NCBI GenBank assembly: GCA_001414485.1
Contig: LLEY01000051.1
Span: 62,001 to 126,000, forward strand
Origin: Calycina herbarum
Taxonomy: Eukaryota > Ascomycota > Leotiomycetes > Helotiales > Pezizellaceae
Reading direction: 5' to 3'
Length of the DNA: 64,000 bases
Shown here: positions 56,901 through 64,000 of the stretch, piece by piece
Numbering within the stretch: the stretch's first letter is position 1
How the letters are laid out: each line of letters opens with the position of its first letter
Notes under the pieces: generated by a model
Databases searched by the model: none
Told to the model about the DNA's origin: nothing
What the model saw: only the letters and a program-made list of their open reading frames with translations
Translations under genes and position numbers: made by a program

Positions 56901-58739
56901 AGCTGTTCGGAATAGAACATGCTGGGATGGAGAAGAAGGATAGAACGGTTATGTATTCATGATAGAGAGACTTGGGATTGGCGCTACTAGGTGCATGGGT
57001 TGGCAACTTGGGTTGAAGGCAAGTTGAATGTAATGGACGATCATATTAAAAAATCATGAAAATATTACGGCTTGCCCCTATGTAGTTGTGAAATTTATTT
57101 TATTTCCTCCTCTCATTACTTATTTCACAGGTCCCGTCAGGTAGGTAGTATAAATCTAGAGATATATGGAAATATATGGAACACAATATTATCTAACTAA
57201 GTTTCGTTGCCTAGCTAGATCATACACTGGAGGTGGGGGTTCGCTTGTTCTCTCGATTTCGAAGAATAGCAAATTCCAAGTCCCCTGCAATATTGAATTG
57301 GACTAGAATAATCAGTAGTTCTTGGAGATCTTCTGATACTAGGTTATTACCATCTGCTATGAATACCGATAGCACTGGTAATATGTAATCCAACCAACTC
57401 ATATCGTGGTCTTGTGAAGGGCGTTGAAATTACACTTGTTGATTAAGCGAGGACGTTCGCAAGCGGTAAAAAGAATTATATTGAGTTTTTTGATTATCTG
57501 ACAAGGGAAGGCCTCGAAAAATGTTCCTGTACGATCATACGAAGACTTGTTAGTCGGGCTAATGGAGATCTGAGGCATAGGATATAACAACGTGTTAGAG
57601 TATAAGACCCAAATACAACAACTAAATAATCGGGGGGCCGGGGGGGGGTGTGTTGGTGTTGCGGAGAGAATATCTCTTCTTGAAAGGTTACCTATCTACC
57701 AAGTAGGAATTTGCAAGTAAAAGTGGAATGTGCAAGAGAGATTTGGAAGCTCGATTCAAGTATCCGAAACGACTAGAATAATTAGATAATCTCAGGCCCG
57801 TTCTCCCAGAAGAATTGAAATTCACACAGGCCAGCAGCTACAAAATCCTGCGGGTCCTTGCAAGGAGCAATCAAACTGGTAGTATAGGGGATGTTGGAGT
57901 TCATGGACTAGGCGAGTATACAACGAAGAAAGAGATCGTCACATGGATATGGGTTTTGTTTGTAATTTTGAGAGTGATATAGGAAGTGCCACAGGGGAAT
58001 GTTGGAATCCCCAGCTTTTTTGATAGAATGTGGCTTAGGGCGTAATAGCAAACAGGTGCAATAGGTAGAGATGAATGTTGTGAATTGAATTTCTAGGGGT
58101 CTCTTTCAGGAATTGTTGGAAACCAGCATCATTTTATTGGTGCTGTTCTAAGTGAAAGGTTTGTTCAAGTTGGGAATATTACAGCCAGTCCCTTCTTTTT
58201 AAACTAATCATGCTTTTTCTTCTCCTTTGATGCACCTTTCTGGAGCTGTGTGATAGGGGTGTTATCATGAAATTCTCTTTGATGAAGGGATCCTTCCGGA
58301 GACGCTGTAATCTCACTATAATTAGTGCCAGCTCTACAAATGAGCAAGAGCTTATTATTGGCAGTTGGTCGGATCCCGCTTTCTTTCATCCTATTGATAT
58401 AAATTCCCAGTCAAATTCTGCTTCCAGTGTTATAAATCAACCTCGCAAAAATTTTATTGTAGTTATTCACATACTCTCACAACTTACTAACTGCCTGCTC
58501 GTCATTTCCACAATGTTTGGATTCATATCCGTTCTCCGGATGACGTACCAGCCCTTCTCCGCAGTCCAAAAGTGAACGAAGAGGACCATCAATTTTTAGT
58601 TGATTTTTGGAACCATGAAGAAAACCGCAAACTCAATGGCTCAGTCGACCCATGTGACAAATAAATTGTGGACCCCAAACGACTCTTAGGACATGCCATC
58701 CTAGGAGGATCTAGCTAGAAGCCTAATGGAGCAAAGGTA
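56901..58739. other. Mostly empty region with odd minus-strand frames
   Basis: Two adjacent minus-strand frames, 57399-57590 and 57220-57402, read protein-like (FFEAFPCQIIKKLNIILFT; then SWLDYILPVLSVFIADGNN) and are one frameshift apart, so they may be one decayed gene; I cannot name it. A G-run (57631-57650) follows. 58.27-58.66 kb has further plus-strand fragments (NEEDHQFLVDFWNHEENRK) of unknown origin. Confidence 0.3.
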
Positions 58740-59642
58740 GGTGTAACAATGATTGTACTCAAAACCAATGGCGGTGATGGATCAGTTGGCAATGAAGCGG
58801 TGGAAGTGGAGAAAATCAGTGAGGCCAGCGTATACATTGAAGACTATGAGCCATACAACGATAATGGTAAACGGGGGGAAGGTATGACGGCCTACCTGGC
58901 TATTCATTTGAAAACCGAATACCGATGAAAAAAAATACGCAACATGGGCTATGCAGAAGTTAATAGGATTTGCCTTCGGTAATTTGTTTGCTGTTAGAGA
59001 TGATACCGAGGAGTCCCTATCGGTACAGTGTGTCAGGTGTTACAGTTCGGGCTAGGGAAGAAAATACTGGTATGGTAAGATTCATGGACAAGTGGAAAAA
59101 TGATTTACCCCGGAAAGATAACCAAGGAGATTCACCGAGATTCTACGTTTTCTGTGCAGTATTTACCAGGGGTTGATAAAATTGTAACTGGTTGCCGAGA
59201 TCATTCCATCAAGCTGTGGTCGACCAAGCAGCACCAATTGAGTCATGGAAATGCATACAGACCTTTGAAGGAGTATGTTGGCCACAAAGTGAGTATTTCC
59301 CAATTAGCAGCAACCTTTGTTATTGTGAGCCCGAATAACAAAATAGCAGGACTCAATAAACTCCGTAAATGTTTCCCAAGACGGTAAAATAATCTTCAGT
59401 GCCTCCGGCGATGGAACTTTGCGTCTTTGGGATACCGAGACGGCAGAACCCCTAGTCACAATCTTGGGGTATAAACTTGAGCCCTGGGCGTTTTTTATTA
59501 CCTCCTTGAATTTTTTGGCTGGATTGCTAATAATTATAGTCTTTACCTCTCGGTGTGTAAATCCGAAGAGTTATTTGCTACCGCTTCTCGTGGAGAAGGA
59601 TTGCAAATTTGGCGGTGTAGACGACGAGAGAAGGAAGTTTGA
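58740..59642 (+). CDS. Tup1-like WD40 protein, last three blades (5' end uncertain)
   Basis: C-terminal half of a Tup1-like propeller. Three exons are clear: about 59100-59288, 59350-59468 and 59540-59642. They join in frame as KEIHRDSTFSVQYLPG...CRDHSIKLW (blade 5), EYVGHK|DSINSVNVSQDGK...GTLRLWDTE (blade 6) and VTILG|LYLSV...EELFATASRGEGLQIW (blade 7), ending RCRRREKEV. Introns carry GTGAGT and GTATAA donors and, for the second, a tgctaat branch site. Upstream (58740-59100) fragments such as NEAVEVEKISEASVYIEDYE are protein-like, but I could not join them without a stop, so the gene is probably 5'-truncated or broken. Blades 1-4 of a similar protein lie at 37.3-38.3 kb on the other strand. 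Confidence 0.55.
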
Positions 59643-60083
59643 AACAACGAGAAAACCTAAATATGTCGATGGGAGCATTTTACTTCGTGGCTAATACTTT
59701 GTCTCATATGAAGTCTACTGTATTTAAAAGGGAGTCTCATAATTGAGAATACTCCTCTCCAGGTTGTATTTAGCACATGTATCAGTTGAATACCGTAAGG
59801 GTTTCAGGCATTACTCTACGTCCCTTCTTTTCCCTTTAACTTTGCGAAACAACCTTAGACAATTAAAAGTATTGCTCGAGACAGTTTAGAAGAATAAGAT
59901 GTTTGCTATCTTAATTCCTAACTTTCTAGATTAATTGTTATGGTTGTCCGAGAATATTATATGATATAATAGAAGAGTGCCGGTGAGTAATGCTCGAATC
60001 TCTTACGGTTTCTTGGTGCTGGAAAACGGATACTAGAAGCAAACCACGAATGACATATATCAAGACTCAAGAAACCCTCAAAA
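59643..60083. other. Intergenic between two convergent remnants
   Basis: No gene or structured element recognised. Confidence 0.35.
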
Positions 60084-60972
60084 TCAAGGAAACCCAGTTC
60101 GCAGAATCGTATTCTCTTTTGTAATCATGGCCCACTTCAAAGTCTGAACCCATAAAGTTTCCTGCTTTTTCTCATCCTGACTCTCTGGGGAACTCTTGTC
60201 CTTGTTCAGTAGTGTAAAGAAACCTCGTTCTCCAGCAAATTTCGGGCTTAGAGCAATCTCCACAACATCGATCGCCGCTGGTTCAGCGGTACGTAACGTC
60301 GGTCCAGCTACAAGTTGCAAAATTGGAAGAAGAGGTTTGTAAAGATATTTTTGCTTCCAAGCTATGCTATTTGGTGTATTGATACGGAGCGCTCGTGAAT
60401 AGACGAGATTATCGGGGTTCATTGCAACAGCTGTGATGTTCTTGAGATTTTCGTCCTTTGAGGGGTAAGTATAAATGCGATAAATGATGGTGAATCACTA
60501 ACCTTCTCTTGATTTCGATTGAGTGCATACATCCAAGTTGTGATCGCAAGTTTTGCTATCGCATATCTCTGATATCCGCGTCCTTGCTTGCCGTCATCCA
60601 CGGTCGGCTTCACCAGAAGATTCAAGTCACTTGGGATGCTCGGCGGGTATGTCTCTCCCGGATTATTCCCAGGCCAATGATAGTCGCTTGAGATAAGAAC
60701 AATACGACCGGTGGGGTGGAATCTGCCCAGAAGTCGAAGGATTAACGAAGCATGCGAGATATGGGAAACCTGCAATGTTTTGTCAAAATCCGTCAGCAGT
60801 GATTTCGGGGTCCCCACAAGATTTCAGTAGTAGGCGTTGATAGAGGGATATTCGCCATTTAGACAAGCAAAGGTTACGAAATCGGAAAAATCCTAGACAG
60901 CGGAGAGACTTGAGAGGTCGACAACATAGATTATAACTTCAGGATGTTTTATAACAATTTCGCGTAGCTTCT
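60084..60972 (-). pseudogene. Short-chain dehydrogenase/reductase, 5'-truncated with two stops
   Basis: SDR-family oxidoreductase remnant (Rossmann fold, NAD(P)-dependent). Exon parts about 60972-60503 and 60455-60084, with a 47 bp intron. Recognised: REIVIKHPEV...VVDLSS, TLQVSHISHASLILRLL, GRIVLISSDYHW (catalytic Ser) and YQRYAIAKLA (Tyr-x3-Lys), then the C-terminal AVAMNPD. Codons 60895-60893 (TAG) and 60826-60824 (TGA) interrupt the frame where Gln/Arg and Trp would fit, both RIP-type changes. The N-terminal glycine-rich cofactor motif is gone because the A+T-rich block starts at about 60.97 kb. It is dead. Confidence 0.8.
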
Positions 60973-61203
60973 ATATATTAGAGTTATCTTAAGCATATTA
61001 GTTTAGTTAAAAAAGGCTCTTATAAGGCTCTAATCTTAGTATAAGTTCTAACTACTTTAAGATTAGATATATATTAAGATCTTAGATTATAAATAGTAGA
61101 TTCTTAAAGTCTATTATAGAATCTATAAAAGAACTATTAATATAAGAATAATAGATTTAAAGAAACTATTATATAAAGAGAAATATTAAATAATCTTTTT
61201 ATA
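60973..61203. other. RIP-degraded DNA
   Basis: A+T-dominated with few CA/TG. It may be the mutated N-terminal part of the dehydrogenase gene or of a repeat; nothing can be read reliably. Confidence 0.35.
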
Positions 61204-61205
61204 TA

Positions 61206-62450
61206 ACGTGGTTTATTATCGAGTTACTTATATTATTAAGTCGCTTACTTTTTCTTATATTCTACTCTATTAACTTTAACACGCGTTTTCTTAACTACTA
61301 TAAATAGAGGTTTAAACCAAAGAAGCTCGAATTATTCTAGCTATTAAGGCTATTCGTTTATCTAAGATAATAAATACTCGGACTATAGTAAAACTATATA
61401 AGATTCCTAGAACTACACTTAGAGATAGAATAGCTAGCCGAGCTTCTCTCGACGAAATACGACCTAATCGTTATAAATTAACTATACTAGAAGAGGAGGT
61501 GATTTCTCGGAATATACTTAAGCTAGATTCTAGAGGGTTTATACCACGGCTTATAGATATAGAAGATATAGCTAATTTTTTCCTAGAATTAAAAGAGGTA
61601 GAACGCGTTAGTAAGCTCTAGGTCTATCGATTTATATAATAACAACTAGCTCTTAAGACGTGTTTTAATCGCGTTTATAATTTCTAAAAAGCCTTATATA
61701 AAGATCTTAGGCTAATTAGCACGTGGTTTCGACTAGTAGAAAATATAAGAGTAAAATATAGGATTTTAAACTACGACTTCTATAACTTCGACGAGACTAG
61801 GTTTATAATATATATAATCTACGCTATAATAGTTATAACCCGCGTAGATCGACGTAGTAGAGATAAAGCAGTTTAGCTAGAGAATAGAGAATAAGCTATA
61901 GCTATTACTTATATTAATAGTAAAGACTAGAGTATTCCTCTATTTTTAGTAGTTTAAGAGAAGAATTATCTTACGAACTAGTATACCGACGATAGTCTCC
62001 TACCTAACTAGGTTATTAAACCGATAAGTAATAGATAGACAAATAATAAGATAAGTCTAGAATAGTTAAAACACTTTAATAAATATACTACTACTCGTAT
62101 AAAGAGGCTATATTAAATACTTAATCTTAATAGATATAAGAGTTACGAATCAGCTGAGTTCTAAGAATACTATAAGATATATAATATTATAACTCTTAGA
62201 CTACTTTCTTACTCGTTCTATCTAACCTAGCTACTTGATATTAGATACTTTAGTATCTTAAAGCAGATATATAGTTAGTAGATTAAGACGTTTATTAAAG
62301 CTTATATTAACTATATTACAAAGGTAGAGTTCTTTCTAGCTTTTATAATAGTATATAAGAAATTAATAATAGTTTAAAACGCTTAAGCTAGATTTTATAA
62401 AGCTAGCTTAGTATCTTTTAATCTATAAGCTATGATTTTAAAGCTTAATA
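61206..62450 (+). mobile_element. Fot1/pogo transposon remnant
   Basis: Starts TA-ACGTGGTTTATTATCG (TA at 61204-61205), the same terminus as the element at 25.27 kb. A plus-strand transposase follows from about 61.3 kb: EARIILAIKAI, KIPRTTLRDRI (helix-turn-helix), YNFDETRF near 61.79 kb (catalytic Asp kept, the Gly after Thr mutated) and ITKVEFFLAF near 62.3 kb. Many TAG/TAA stops. The right terminal repeat was not found; the element seems cut off by the retroelement that follows. Confidence 0.8.
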
Positions 62451-62499
62451 TAAAGTTATAGACTCTAATACTCTCTATATAATAGTCCTAGTTAGATAC

Positions 62500-64000
62500 A
62501 ACTAGATTACGTGCCGAGGTTCTACCGAAGTCTCGCTTAGTATATATAAATAGAGATAGAGTATACTAACTCTTCTCTTCTCTCTTTAGTTTAGTTTTCT
62601 TCGAATATAGATACTATTCTATAAGTATCTCTTTTAGTATATTTATAGAGAGCTATTATACTAAAACTAAACTTATACTCTCGCCTAGGAAGGTATATAA
62701 ATATTCTAAAACAGACAACGCTGTTTATAAATAAAAGTATATATATTTACCTTATAGTAAATCCCTTAGTATATAGTAATAAGTTATAACACTTCTCTCT
62801 TAGCTAGTTTAATAAGCTATTAGATAAAGAGGCTTTACCTTTATTCTTACTACCTACTATTAATACTAGCTTTTAAAAGACTAAGACCTCTTCCTAAGCT
62901 ATAGTACTACTACCTATTTCTACTAGTAAAGCTACTACTAGCTCTTCTATAGTAGTAACTAAGTTACCTTCTTCTCTTTCTATCGATAATACCTTATAAT
63001 AAATCCTTTAGATAATAACTACTCTTATAGATAAGGTCTACTACTTTGAAGTTAATACTAGATCTAGATCTATCTTTTAAGTAGTAGAAATATATATACG
63101 CTATAAATATATCTCTATAGAGCTAAAAGCTAAAAAGGTTACCTAATCTACTTCTACTACCTAGTCTTCTAAGAAGACTAGTAGAGTAGAGAATCTATAT
63201 ACGTTTATAATAGAAGACGACTAGATTACGTATAATATCTAGGAGACTGAAATTATAGTAAAGCTATATATTAATACTAACTACTTCGAATCTGAGAAGA
63301 TAAAGCTAAACCTAGTATACCGTGTTACTACTAGCTAAGTACGTGATTATATTTATCTAAAATATAAGTTTAATACTAATAACTGATTTACTACTTATAA
63401 CGAGATACTAGCTTACCTCTGTAATATTATAGTTAGTTCGTACGTTTGTAACAAAGCTTATAAGAAGTACTAAGAGCTATAAATAGCTTAAGAGACGTTC
63501 TACGAGTTTTAAGTAAAGTTTTAGAAGCTAGTAGACGAGTCTAGAGCTCTAAAGTAAGATAGAATTAACGACCTTTTTAATAAGTTAACTATTAACTTCT
63601 AATAAGCTTTTACAGTTATTAGACTTTAAGCTAAGAGAGATATAGACCTCTTTTACACTCTTACTAGTAGCGTCGATAACGACCTACGAGACATTATAGA
63701 AGAAAAGACTAGAAAGCGTATAAGTAAGTATCTATCTACTATAGCTACAAATATAGCTATAGCTACACGTTCTCTAGAAATTCCTACTTACGTAGCTGGT
63801 ATTTACCTCTCTACTAAAAAATGTTATAACTATAGAGAAGTCGGCTATTATATTAAGTCCTGTCTATAGCTAAGAGTCTATAAGAAGGTAGACTTAAGCG
63901 AGCTAGAGAAGGAAGAAGAAGCTAGATCTAAGTTAGGAAACAACTATATCTAAGAGAAGACTCTATCTTAGGTAAATATAAGATTAATCTCTTTAAGATT
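62500..64000 (+). mobile_element. Retrotransposon gag region, running off the window
   Basis: RIP-degraded retroelement on the plus strand. A gag-like frame (about 62.9-63.9 kb) contains words such as DNDLRDIIEEKTRKRIS and ends in a CCHC zinc knuckle remnant at 63822-63863, CYNYREVGYYIKSC, with the outer Cys codons intact and the inner Cys and His turned to Tyr. Polymerase genes would lie beyond 64000, so gypsy and copia cannot be told apart. The 5' LTR border was not fixed; it is somewhere near 62.5 kb. Confidence 0.65.

Overview
The window looks like a filamentous ascomycete (Pezizomycotina) chromosome. Its genes are interrupted by short introns of about 47-95 bp with GT..AG ends. It carries two fungal HET-domain loci. 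Long A+T-dominated blocks, in which CA/TG dinucleotides are conspicuously scarce and TA abundant, are decayed transposons, as expected of repeat-induced point mutation (RIP). Gene content and style suggest a leotiomycete, but that is inference and no species is claimed.

Layout. 0.2-4.8 kb: a secreted type-B carboxylesterase and an MFS transporter. About 5.2-20.5 kb: a RIP-degraded block with a 450 bp TA-flanked MITE and two oppositely oriented Ty3/gypsy chromoviruses; each also has a conserved antisense reading frame between pol and the 3' LTR. 21-23.4 kb: a broken HET gene. 25.27-27.14 kb: a complete but dead Fot1/pogo transposon. 27.83-32.78 kb: a DIRS-order (tyrosine-recombinase) retrotransposon with split direct repeats, lying in a local tandem repeat. 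34.0-35.1 kb: cysteine dioxygenase. 37.3-41.1 kb: a Tup1-like half propeller and a very unusual protein kinase with a C-terminal YTH (m6A reader-type) domain. 41.58 kb: an intron-containing tRNA-Asn. About 41.7-45.5 kb: another AT-rich block with a clean solo LTR. 46.2-49.1 kb: an intact four-exon HET protein. 50.8-52.0 kb: pyruvate dehydrogenase E1 beta (PDB1). 52.7-54.4 kb: a MITE, a short-motif cluster and palindromes. 55.2-56.9 kb: a divergent pair, a GPATCH8/ZNF804-type zinc finger protein and mitochondrial MCP1. 59.1-59.6 kb: the other half of a Tup1-like propeller. 60.1-61.0 kb: a decayed short-chain dehydrogenase cut off by an AT-rich block. 61.2-64 kb: a pogo transposase remnant and a gag gene running off the end.

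How it fits together. Housekeeping genes (PDB1, MCP1, CDO, zinc finger) sit in G+C-balanced islands; self/non-self and signalling-type genes (HET, kinase-YTH, Tup1-like) and pseudogenes sit next to the transposon blocks. There is no obvious secondary-metabolite or CRISPR-like system. The most notable items are the kinase-YTH fusion (possibly continuing into WD40 repeats), the complementary halves of a Tup1-like propeller about 21 kb apart on opposite strands, the DIRS element, and a repeated sense-strand C-to-G skew switch inside several genes.
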